Below, piece after piece: positions 51,360-61,860 of a stretch of DNA of 64,000 nucleotides. Below the pieces are notes generated by a model. The model was given only the letters and a program-made list of their open reading frames with translations, searched no databases and was not told where the DNA came from. The position numbers and the translations under genes are program-made. The stretch is from Hydractinia symbiolongicarpus (lineage: Eukaryota; Cnidaria; Hydrozoa; Anthoathecata; Hydractiniidae): NCBI RefSeq assembly GCF_029227915.1, contig NC_079885.1, forward strand, positions 558,001 through 622,000, in the 5' to 3' direction. Numbering within the stretch: the stretch's first letter is position 1; every line of letters starts with the position of its first letter.

Positions 51360-53500
51360 CATGAGACTTGTAGTTTTCAAAAATGTTTTCATTTTTGATG
51401 AGACGCTTAATGAAAGCGGTTTAATCGCCGGAAAACGAAAACCCGCGATTTCCCGTAAATCCCGGGCTTGGCCCGCATAGTCGAATGTATACAATGAAAG
51501 TACCCTGTGAGTAAACTCATTTCCAGAACGATTTTTTAAATTATTTTTTCACCACTAAAACGCATAAGACTTGTAGTTTTTAAAAATGTTTTCATTTTTG
51601 ATGAGACGCTGAATAAAAGAAGTTTAATCGCCGGAAAACGAACACCCGCGATTTCCCGTAAATCCCGGCTTGGCCCGTATAGTCAAAAGTATACAAAGAA
51701 AGTACCCAGGGAGTAAACTCATTTCTCGAACGATTTTTTAAATTACTTTTTCACCACTAAAACGCATGAGACTTGTAGTTTTTAAAAATGTTTTCATTTT
51801 TGATGAGACGCTGAATAAAAGAAGTTTAATCGCCGGCAAACGAAAACCTGCGATTTCCCGTAAATCCTGGACTCGGCCCGTATAGTCAAAAGTATACAAA
51901 GAAAGTACCCAGGCAGTAAACTCATTTCCCAAACGATTTTTTAAATTATTATTTCACCACTAAAACGCATGAGACTTGTAGTTTTCAAGAATGTTTTCAT
52001 TTTTGATGAGACGCTGAATAAAAGCAGTTTAATCGCCGCCAAACGAAAACCTGCGATTTCCCGTAAATCCCGGACTCGGCCCGTATAGTCAAAAGTATAC
52101 AAAGAAAGTACCCAAGGAGTAAACTCATTTCCAGAACGATTTTTTTAATTATTTGTTCACCACTAAAACGCATAAGACTTGTAGTTTTTAAAAATGTTTT
52201 CATTTTTGATGAGACGCTGAATAAAAGAAGTTTAATCGCCGGCAAAAGAAAAACCGCGATTTCCCGTAAATCCCGGCTTGGTCCGTATAGTCAAAAGTAT
52301 ACAAAGAAAGTACCCAGGGAGTAAACTCATTTCCCGAACGATTTTTTAAATTACTTTTTCACCACTAAAACGCATGAGACTTGTAGTTTTTAGAAATGTT
52401 TTCATTTTCGATGAGACGCTGAATAAAAGAAGTTTAATCGCTGGCAAACGAAAACCTGCGATTTCCCGTAAATCCCGGACTCGGCCCGTATAGTCAAAAG
52501 TATACAAAGAAAGTACCCAGGGAGTAAACTCATTTCCCGAACGATTTTTTAAATTATTATTTCACCACAAAAACGCATGAGACTTGTAGTTTTCAAGAAT
52601 GTTTTCATTTTTGATCAGACGCTGAATAAAAGCAGTTTAATCGCCGGCAAACGAAAACCTGCGATTTCCCGTAAATCCCGGACTCGGCCCGTATAGTCAA
52701 AAGTATACAAAGAAAGTACCCAGGGAGTAAACTCATTTCCCGAACGATTTTTTATATTATATATTTACCACTAAACGCATGAGACTTGTAGTTTTCAAAA
52801 ATATTTTCATATTTGATGGGACGCTGAATAAAAGAAGTTTATTCGCCGGCAAACGAAAATCCGCGATTTCCCGTAAATCCCGGACTCGGCCCGTATAGTA
52901 AAAAGCATACAAAGAAAGTACCCAGGGAGTAAACTCATTTCCCGAACGATTTTCACCACTAAAACGCATGAGACTTGTAGTTTTCAAAAATGTTTTCATT
53001 TTTGATGAGACGCTTAATGAAAGCGGTTTAATCGCCGGAAAACGAAAACCCGCGATTTCCCGTAAATCCCGGGCTTGGCCCGCATAGTCGAATGTATACA
53101 ATGAAAGTACCCTGTGAGTAAACTCATTTCCAGAACGATTTTTTAAATTATTTTTTCACCACTAAAACGCATAAGACTTGTAGTTTTTAGAAATGTTTTC
53201 ATTTTCGATGAGACGCTGAATAAAAGAAGTTTAATCGCTGGCAAACGAAAACCTGCGATTTCCCGTAAATCCCGGACTCGGCCCGTATAGTCAAAAGTAT
53301 ACAAAGAAAGTACCCAGGGAGTAAACTCATTTCCCGAACGATTTTTTAAATTATTATTTCACCACAAAAACGCATGAGACTTGTAGTTTTCAAGAATGTT
53401 TTCATTTTTGATCAGACGCTGAATAAAAGCAGTTTAATCGCCGGCAAACGAAAACCTGCGATTTCCCGTAAATCCCGGACTCGGCCCGTATAGTCAAAAG
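51360..53500. repeat. Left member of a 10501-bp-offset duplication
   Basis: All 2.14 kb recur at 61861-64000, offset 10501, including singletons such as cgaacacccgcg (51638 and 62139), ccaggcag, gccgccaaacg, tcgctggcaaacg and gatcagacg. I noticed almost no differences. The right member reaches the window edge, so the full length is unknown. Confidence 0.92.
51397..51510. repeat. Class T monomer segment (example)
   Basis: The class is defined by cttaatgaaagcgg, ggaaaacg, ccgggcttgg, cccgcatagtcgaatg, acaatgaaag and ccctgtgag. Close forms occur from about 45.7 kb to the right edge. To the left, only the gtcgaatg part appears alone, near 9727 and 13368. It is therefore a right-side subfamily. 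Confidence 0.8.
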
Positions 53501-53970
53501 TATACAAAGAAAGTACCCAGGGAGTAAACTCATTTCCCGAACGATTTTTTATATTATATATTTACCACTAAACGCATGAGACTTGTAGTTTGCAAAAATA
53601 TTTTCATATTTGATGGGACGCTGAATAAAAGAAGTTTATTCGCCGGCAAACGAAAATCCGCGATTTCCCGTAAATCCCGGACTCGGCCCGTATAGTAAAA
53701 AGCATACAAAGAAAGTACCCAGGGAGTAAACTCATTTCCCGAACGATTTTCACCACTAAAACGCATGAGACTTGTAGTTTTCAAAAATGTTTTCATTTTT
53801 GATGAGACGCTTAATGAAAGCGGTTTAATCGCCGGAAAACGAAAACCCGCGATTTCCCGTAAATCCCGGGCTTGGCCCGCATAGTCGAATGTATACAATG
53901 AAAGTACCCTGTGAGTAAACTCATTTCCAGAACGATTTTTTAAATTATTTTTTCACCACTAAAACGCATA
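52377..53970. repeat. 4-monomer HOR, two copies of 797 bp
   Basis: Bases 52377-53173 and 53174-53970 align at 797 bp (4 x 203 minus 15). Each unit runs through the tttttagaaatg, gatcagacg, class S, 14-nt-deleted and class T monomers. The only differences noticed are trivial, such as gtttgcaaaa at 53590. Related copies lie at about 54985-55780 and, in the right-hand duplicate, at 62878-63674 and from 63675 to the edge. Confidence 0.9.
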
Positions 53971-56655
53971 AGACTTGTAGTTTTTAAAAATGTTTTCATT
54001 TTTGATGAGACGCTGAAAAAAAGAAGTTTAATCGCCGGAAAACGAAAACCCGCGATTTCCCGTAAATCCCGGCTTGGCCCGTATAGTCAAAAGTATACAA
54101 AGAAAGTACCCAGGGAGTAAACTCATTTCTCGAACGATTTTTTAAATTACTTTTTCACCACTAAAACGCATGAGACTTGTAGTTTTTAAAAATGTTTTCA
54201 TTTTTGATGAGACGCTGAATAAAAGAAGTTTAATCGCCGGCAAACGAAAACCTGCGATTTCCCGTAAATCCTGGACTCGGCCCGTATAGTCAAAAGTATA
54301 CAAAGAAAGTACCCAGGCAGTAAACTCATTTCCCAAACGATTTTTTAAATTATTATTTCACCACTAAAACGCATGAGACTTGTAGTTTTCAAGAATGTTT
54401 TCATTTTTGATGAGACGCTGAATAAAAGCAGTTTAATCGCCGCCAAACGAAAACCTGCGATTTCCCGTAAATCCCGGACTCGGCCCGTATAGTCAAAAGT
54501 ATACAAAGAAAGTACCCAAGGAGTAAACTCATTTCCAGAACGATTTTTTTAATTATTTTTTCACCACTAAAACGCATAAGGCTTGTAGTTTTTAAAAATG
54601 TTTTCATTTTTGATGAGACGCTGAATAAAAGAAGTTTAATCGCCGGCAAACGAAAACCCGCGATTTCCCGTAAATCCCGGGCTTGGCCCGTATAGTCAAA
54701 AGTATACAAAGAAAGTACCCAGGGAGTAAACTCATTTGCCGAACGATTTCTTACATTACTTTTTCACCACTAAAACGCATGAGACTTGTAGTTTTTAAAA
54801 ATATTTTCATTTTTGATGAGACGCTGAATAAAAGAAGTTTAATCGCCGGAAAACGAAAACCCGCGATTTCCCGTAAATCCCGGGCTTGGCCCGCATAGTC
54901 GAATGTATACAATGAAAGTACCCTGTGAGTAAACTCATTTCCAGAACGATTTTTTAAATTATTTTTTCACCACTAAAACGCATAAGACTTGTAGTTTTTA
55001 GAAATGTTTTCATTTTCGATGAGACGCTGAATAAAAGAAGTTTAATCGCTGGCAAACGAAAACCTGCGATTTCCCGTAAATCCCGGACTCGGCCCGTATA
55101 GTCAAAAGTATACAAAGAAAGTACCCAGGGAGTAAACTCATTTCCCGAACGATTTTTTAAATTATTATTTCACCACAAAAACGCATGAGACTTGTAGTTT
55201 TCAAGAATGTTTTCATTTTTGATCAGACGCTGAATAAAAGCAGTTTAATCGCCGGCAAACGAAAACCTGCGATTTCCCGTAAATCCCGGACTCGGCCCGT
55301 ATAATCAAAAGTATACAAAGAAAGTACCCAGGGAGTAAACTCATTTCCCGAACGATTTTTTATATTATATATTTACCACTAAACGCATGAGACTTGTAGT
55401 TTTCAAAAATATTTTCATATTTGATGGGACGCTGAATAAAAGAAGTTTATTCGCCGGCAAACGAAAATCCGCGATTTCCCGTAAATCCCGGACTCGGCCC
55501 GTATAGTAAAAAGCATACAAAGAAAGTACCCAGGGAGTAAACTCATTTCCCGAACGATTTTCACCACTAAAACGCATGAGACTTGTAGTTTTCAAAAATG
55601 TTTTCATTTTTGATGAGACGCTTAATGAAAGCGGTTTAATCGCCGGAAAACGAAAACCCGCGATTTCCCGTAAATCCCGGGCTTGGCCCGCATAGTCGAA
55701 TGTATACAATGAAAGTACCCTGTGAGTAAACTCATTTCCAGAACGATTTTTTAAATTATTTTTTCACCACTAAAACGCATAAGACTTGTAGTTTTTAAAA
55801 ATGTTTTCATTTTTGATGAGACGCTGAATAAAAGAAGTTTAATCGCCGGAAAACGAAAACCCGCGATTTCCCGTAAATCCCGGCTTGGCCCGTATAGTCA
55901 AAAGTATACAAAGAAAGTACCCAGGGAGTAAACTCATTTCTCGAACGATTTTTTAAATTACTTTTTCACCACTAAAACGCATGAGACTTGTAGTTTTTAA
56001 AAATGTTTTCATTTTTGATGAGACGCTGAATAAAAGAAGTTTAATCGCCGGCAAACGAAAACCTGCGATTTCCCGTAAATCCTGGACTCGGCCCGTATAG
56101 TCAAAAGTATACAAAGAAAGTACCCAGGCAGTAAACTCATTTCCCAAACGATTTTTTAAATTATTATTTCACCACTAAAACGCATGAGACTTGTAGTTTT
56201 CAAGAATGTTTTCATTTTTGATGAGACGCTGAATAAAAGCAGTTTAATCGCCGCCAAACGAAAACCTGCGATTTCCCGTAAATCCCGGACTCGGCCCGTA
56301 TAGTCAAAAGTATACAAAGAAAGTACCCAAGGAGTAAACTCATTTCCAGAACGATTTTTTTAATTATTTTTTCACCACTAAAACGCATAAGGCTTGTAGT
56401 TTTTAAAAATGTTTTCATTTTTGATGAGACGCTGAATAAAAGAAGTTTAATCGCCGGCAAACGAAAACCCGCGATTTCCCGTAAATCCCGGGCTTGGCCC
56501 GTATAGTCAAAAGTATACAAAGAAAGTACCCAGGGAGTAAACTCATTTGCCGAACGATTTCTTACATTACTTTTTCACCACTAAAACGCATGAGACTTGT
56601 AGTTTTTAAAAATATTTTCATTTTTGATGAGACGCTGAATAAAAGAAGTTTAATC
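53034..56655. repeat. 9-monomer HOR, two copies of 1811 bp
   Basis: Bases 53034-54844 and 54845-56655 align at 1811 bp (9 x 203 minus 16). Each contains one 797-bp 4-mer, the cgaaaacccgcg / cggcttgg monomer, the ccaggcag monomer and the gcataaggcttg monomer. Identity begins inside a class T monomer at ggaaaacg and ends at the same kind of site. Confidence 0.88.
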
Positions 56656-58195
56656 GCCGGCAAACGAAAACCTGCGATTTCCCGTAAATCCTGGACTCGG
56701 CCCATATAGTCAAAAGTATACAAAGAAAGTACCCAGGGAGTAAACTCATTTCCCAAACGATTTTTTTAATTATTATTTCACCACTAAAGCCCATGAGACT
56801 TGTAGTTTTTAAAAATGTTTTCATTTTTGATGAGACGCGTAATGAAAGCGGTTTAATCGCCGGAAAACGAAAACCCGCGATTTCCCGAAAATCCCGGGCT
56901 TGGCCCGCATAGTCGAATGTATACAATGAAAGTACCCTGTGAGTAAACTCATTTCCAGAACGATTTTTTAAATTATTTTTTCACCACTAAAACGCATAAG
57001 ACTTGTAGTTTTTAAAAATGTTTTCATTTTTGATGAGACGCTGAATAAAAGAAGTTTAATCGCCGGAAAACGAAAACCCGCGATTTCCCGTAAATCCCGG
57101 CTTGGCCCGTATAGTCAAAAGTATACAAAGAAAGTACCCAGGGAGTAAACTCATTTCTCGAACGATTTTTTAAATTACTTTTTCACCACTAAAACGCATG
57201 AGACTTGTAGTTTTTAAAAATGTTTTCATTTTTGATGAGACGCTGAATAAAAGAAGTTTAATCGCCGGCAAACGAAAACCTGCGATTTCCCGTAAATCCT
57301 GGACTCGGCCCGTATAGTCAAAAGTATACAAAGAAAGTACCCAGGCAGTAAACTCATTTCCCAAACGATTTTTTAAATTATTATTTCACCACTAAAACGC
57401 ATGAGACTTGTAGTTTTCAAGAATGTTTTCATTTTTGATGAGACGCTGAATAAAAGCAGTTTAATCGCCGCCAAACGAAAACCTGCGATTTCCCGTAAAT
57501 CCCGGACTCGGCCCGTATAGTCAAAAGTATACAAAGAAAGTACCCAAGGAGTAAACTCATTTCCAGAACGATTTTTTTAATTATTTTTTCACCACTAAAA
57601 CGCATAAGGCTTGTAGTTTTTAAAAATGTTTTCATTTTTGATGAGACGCTGAATAAAAGAAGTTTAATCGCCGGCAAACGAAAACCCGCGATTTCCCGTA
57701 AATCCCGGGCTTGGCCCGTATAGTCAAAAGTATACAAAGAAAGTACCCAGGGAGTAAACTCATTTGCCGAACGATTTCTTACATTACTTTTTCACCACTA
57801 AAACGCATGAGACTTGTAGTTTTTAAAAATATTTTCATTTTTGATGAGACGCTGAATAAAAGAAGTTTAATCGCCGGCAAACGAAAACCTGCGATTTCCC
57901 GTAAATCCTGGACTCGGCCCATATAGTCAAAAGTATACAAAGAAAGTACCCAGGGAGTAAACTCATTTCCCAAACGATTTTTTTAATTATTATTTCACCA
58001 CTAAAGCCCATGAGACTTGTAGTTTTTAAAAATGTTTTCATTTTTGATGAGACGCGTAATGAAAGCGGTTTAATCGCCGGAAAACGAAAACCCGCGATTT
58101 CCCGAAAATCCCGGGCTTGGCCCGCATAGTCGAATGTATACAATGAAAGTACCCTGTGAGTAAACTCATTTCCAGAACGATTTTTTAAATTATTT
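55690..58195. repeat. 6-monomer HOR, two copies of about 1217 bp
   Basis: Bases about 55690-56906 and 56907-58123 align at 1217 bp, and the match continues to about 58195. Shared markers are ggaaaacg / cggcttgg, ccaggcag, gcataaggcttg, tttgccgaacgatttc, ggcccatatag and gacgcgtaatg. The first unit overlaps the end of the 1811-bp 9-mer, so the two exchanges happened one on top of the other. Confidence 0.87.
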
Positions 58196-58199
58196 TTTT

Positions 58200-59400
58200 A
58201 CCACTAAAACGCATGAGACTTGTAGTTTTCAAGAATGTTTTCATTTTTGATGAGACGCTGAATAAAAGCAGTTTAATCGCCGCCAAACGAAAACCTGCGA
58301 TTTCCCGTAAATCCCGGACTCGGCCCGTATAGTCAAAAGTATACAAAGAAAGTACCCAGGGAGTAAACTCATTTCCCAAACGATTTTTTTAATTATTATT
58401 TCACCACTAAAGCCCATGAGACTTGTAGTTTTTAAAAATGTTTTCATTTTTGATGAGACGCTTAATGAAAGCGGTTTAATCGCCGGAAAACGAAAACCCG
58501 CCATTTCCCGTAAATCCCGGGCTTGGCCCGCATAGTCGAATGTATACAATGAAAGTACCCTGTGAGTAAACTCATTTCCAGAACGATTTTTTAAATTATT
58601 TTTTCACCACTAAAACGCATGAGACTTGTAGTTTTTAAAAATGTTTTCATTTTTGATGAGACGCTGAATAAAAGAAGTTTAATCGCCGGCAAACGAAAAC
58701 CTGCGATTTCCCGTAAATCCTGGACTCGGCCCGTATAGTCAAAAGTATACAAAGAAAGTACCCAGGCAGTAAACTCATTTCCCAAACGATTTTTTAAATT
58801 ATTATTTCACCACTAAAACGCATGAGACTTGTAGTTTTCAAGAATGTTTTCATTTTTGATGAGACGCTGAATAAAAGCAGTTTAATCGCCGGCAAACGAA
58901 AACCTGCGATTTCCCGTAAAACCCCGGACTCGGCCCGTATAGTCAAAAGTATACAAAGAAAGTACCCAGGGAGTAAACTCATTTCCAGAACGATTTTTTT
59001 AATTATTTTTTCACCACTAAAACGCATAAGACTTGTAGTTTTTAAAAATGTTTTCATTTTTGATGAGACGCTGAATAAAAGAAGTTTAATCGCCGGCAAA
59101 CGAAAAACCGCGATTTCCCGTAAATCCCGGGCTTGGCCCGTATAGTCAAAAGTATACAAAGAAAGTACCCAGGGAGTAAACTCATTTCCCGAACGATTTT
59201 TTACATTACTTTTTCACCACTAAAACGCATAAGACTTGTAGTTTTTAAAAATGTTTTCATTTTTGATGAGACGCTGAATAAAAGAAGTTTAATCGCCGGC
59301 AAACGAAAACCTGCGATTTCCCGTAAATCCTGGACTCGGCCCGTATAGTCAAAAGTATACAAGGAAAGTACCCAGGGAGTAAACTCATTTCCCAAAAGAT
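58200..59400. repeat. Recombined monomers of the 1217/1811-bp units
   Basis: These monomers are built from pieces of the neighbouring HOR units (gccgccaaacg at 58281, ccaggcag at 58761, gcataag at 59024) but in a new order. A one-base insertion at about 58919 (aaaaccccgg) lengthens an open frame without meaning. Nothing else is visible. Confidence 0.7.
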
Positions 59401-59830
59401 TTTTTAAATTATTATTTCACTACTAAAGCCCATGAGACTTTTAGTTTTTAAAAATGTTTTCATTTATGATGAGACGCTGAATAAAAGAAGTTTAATCGCC
59501 GGCAAACGAAAACCCGCGATTTCCCGTAAATCCCGGACTCGGCCCGTATAGTTAAAAGTATACAAGGAAAGTACCCAGTGAGTAAACTCATTTCCCGAAC
59601 GAATTTTTATATTATTTTTTCACCACTAAAACGTATGAGACTTGCAGTTTTGAAAAATGTTTTCATTTTTGATGAGACGCTGAATAAAAGAAGTTTAATC
59701 GCCGGCAAACGAAAACCTGCGATTTCCCTTAAATCCCGGACTCGGCCCGTATAGTCAAAAGTATACAAAGAAAGTACCCAGGGAGTAAACTTATTTCCAG
59801 AACGATTTTTTAAATTATTTTTTCACCACT
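59401..59830. repeat. Island of left-type (class P and Q) monomers
   Basis: These two monomers carry aagcccatgag with cccgcgattt, then gttaaaagtatacaagg, cccagtgag, gaacgaattttt, aacgtatgag and cttatttccag. This is the P-Q succession typical of 1-42 kb. I saw no other gttaaaag between about 42.4 kb and the right edge. Private changes are ttcactac, gacttttag, catttatgatg, tttatatta and cttgcag. Confidence 0.78.
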
Positions 59831-61400
59831 AAAACGCATAAGACTTGTAGTTTTTAAAATTGTTTTCATTTTTGATGAGACGCTGAATAAAAGAAGTTTA
59901 ATCGCCGGCAAACAAAAACCTGCGATTTCCCGTAAATCCTGGACACGGCCCGTATAGTCAAAAGTATACAAAGAAAGTACCCAGGGAGTAAACTCATTTC
60001 CCAAACGATTTTTTAAATTATTATTTCACCACTAAAACGCATGAGACTTGTAGTTTTCAAGAATGTTTTCATTTTTGTTGAGACGCTGAATAAAAGCAGT
60101 TTAATCGCCAGCAAACGAAAACCTGCGATTTCCCGCAAATCCCGGACTCGGCCCGTATAGTCAAAAGTATACAAAGAAAGTACCCAGGGAGTAAACTCAT
60201 TTCCCGAACGATTTTTTAAATTATTATTTCACCACAAAAACCCATGAGACTTGTAGTTTTCAAGAATGTTTTCATTTTTGATGAGACGCTGAATAAGAGA
60301 AGTTTAATCGCCGGCAAACGAAAACCCGCGACTTCCCGTAAATCCCGGGCTTGGCCCGTATAGTCAAAAGTATACAAAGAAAGTACCCAGGGAGTAAACT
60401 CATTTCCCGAACGATTTTTTATATTATTTTTTTACCACTAAACGCATGAGACTTGTAGTATTCAAAAATATTTTCATATTTGATAGGACGCTGAATAAAA
60501 GAAGTTAAATCGCCGGCAAACAAAAATCCGCGATTTTCCGTAAATCCCGGACTCGGCCCGTATAGTCAAAAGTATACAAAGAAAGTACCCAGGGAGTAAA
60601 CTCATTTCCCGAACGATTTTTTAAATTATTTTTTCACCACTAAAACGCATGAGACTTGTAGTTTTCAAAAATGTTTTCATTTTTGATGAGACGCCTAATG
60701 AAAGAGGTTTAATCGCCGGCAAACGAAATCCCGCGTTTTCCCGTAAATCCGGGGCTTGGCCCGTATAGTCGAATGTATACAAAGAAAGTACCCAGGGAGT
60801 AAACTCGTTTCCCGAACGATTTTTGAAATTTTTTTTCGCCACTAAAACGCGTGAGACTTGTAGTTTTTAAAAATGTTTTCATTTCTGATAAGACGCTTAA
60901 TGAAAGATGTTTAATCGCCGGAAAACGAAAACCCGCGATTTTCCGTAAATCCCGGGCTTGGCCCGTATAGTCAAAAGTATGCAAAGAATGTACCCAGGGA
61001 GTAAACTCATTTCCAGAACAATTTTTTAAATTATTTTTTCACCACTAAAACGCATAAGACTTGTAGTTTTTAAAAATGTTTTCATTTTTGATGAGACGCT
61101 GAATAAAAGAAGTTTAATCGCCGGCAAACGAAAACCCGCGATTTCCCGTAAATCCCGGCTTGGCCCGTATAGTCAAAAGTATACAAAGAAAGTACCCAGG
61201 GAGTCAACTCATTTCCCGAACGATTTTTTATATTATTTTTTTACCACTAAACGCATGAGACTTGTAGTTTTCAAAAATATTTTCATATTTGATGGGACGC
61301 TGAATAAAAGAAGTTTAATCGCCGGCAAACGAAAATCCGCGATTTCCGTAAACCTCGGACTCGGCCCGTATAGTCAAAAGTATACAAAGAAAGTACCCAG
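59831..61400. repeat. Mixed right-type monomers
   Basis: The region holds monomers of the 46-51 kb type (gttgagacg at 60078, caccacaaaaac at 60230), class S monomers near 60450 and 61250, and monomers with cctaatgaaagagg or cttaatgaaagatg near 60690 and 60895. I found no constant offset that aligns them to another block over more than about one kilobase. No gene or foreign element is visible. Confidence 0.65.
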
Positions 61401-61815
61401 GGAGTAAACTCATTCCCCGAACGATTTTTTAAATTATTTTTTCACCACTAAAACGCATGAGACTTGTAGTTTTCAAAAATGTTTTCATTTTTGATGAGAC
61501 GCTGAATAAGAGAAGTTTAATCGCCGGCAAACGAAAAGCCGCGACTTCCCGTAAATCCCGGGCTTGGCCCGTATAGTCAAAAGTATACAAAGAAAGTACC
61601 CAGGGAGTAAACTCATTCCCCGAACGATTTTTTAAATTATTTTTTCACCACTAAAACGCATGAGACTTGTAGTTTTCAAAAATGTTTTCATTTTTGATGA
61701 GACGCTGAATAAGAGAAGTTTAATCACCGGCAAACGAAAAGCCGCGACTTCCCGTAAATCCCGGGCTTGGCCCGTATAGTCAAAAGTATACAAAGAAAGT
61801 ACCCAGGGAGTAAAC
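61401..61815. repeat. Tandem pair of near-identical single monomers
   Basis: Two adjacent monomers share gaataagagaag, cgaaaagccgcgacttcccg and cattccccgaacg and are exactly 203 bp apart. Elsewhere in the array, adjacent monomers usually belong to different classes, so this is a local single-monomer duplication. A related monomer lies near 60295. The second copy has atcaccggc where the first has atcgccggc. Confidence 0.8.
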
Positions 61816-61860
61816 TCATTTCCTAACGATTTTTTATATTATTTTTTTACCACTAAAACG

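Noticed and set aside
58794-59159. The longest minus-strand open frame (121 codons) with a plus-strand frame of 107 codons opposite
   Set aside because: Its extra length comes from a one-base insertion near 58919 that shifts frame between two monomers. The protein repeats the same segment, and no domain, signal peptide or start context is present.
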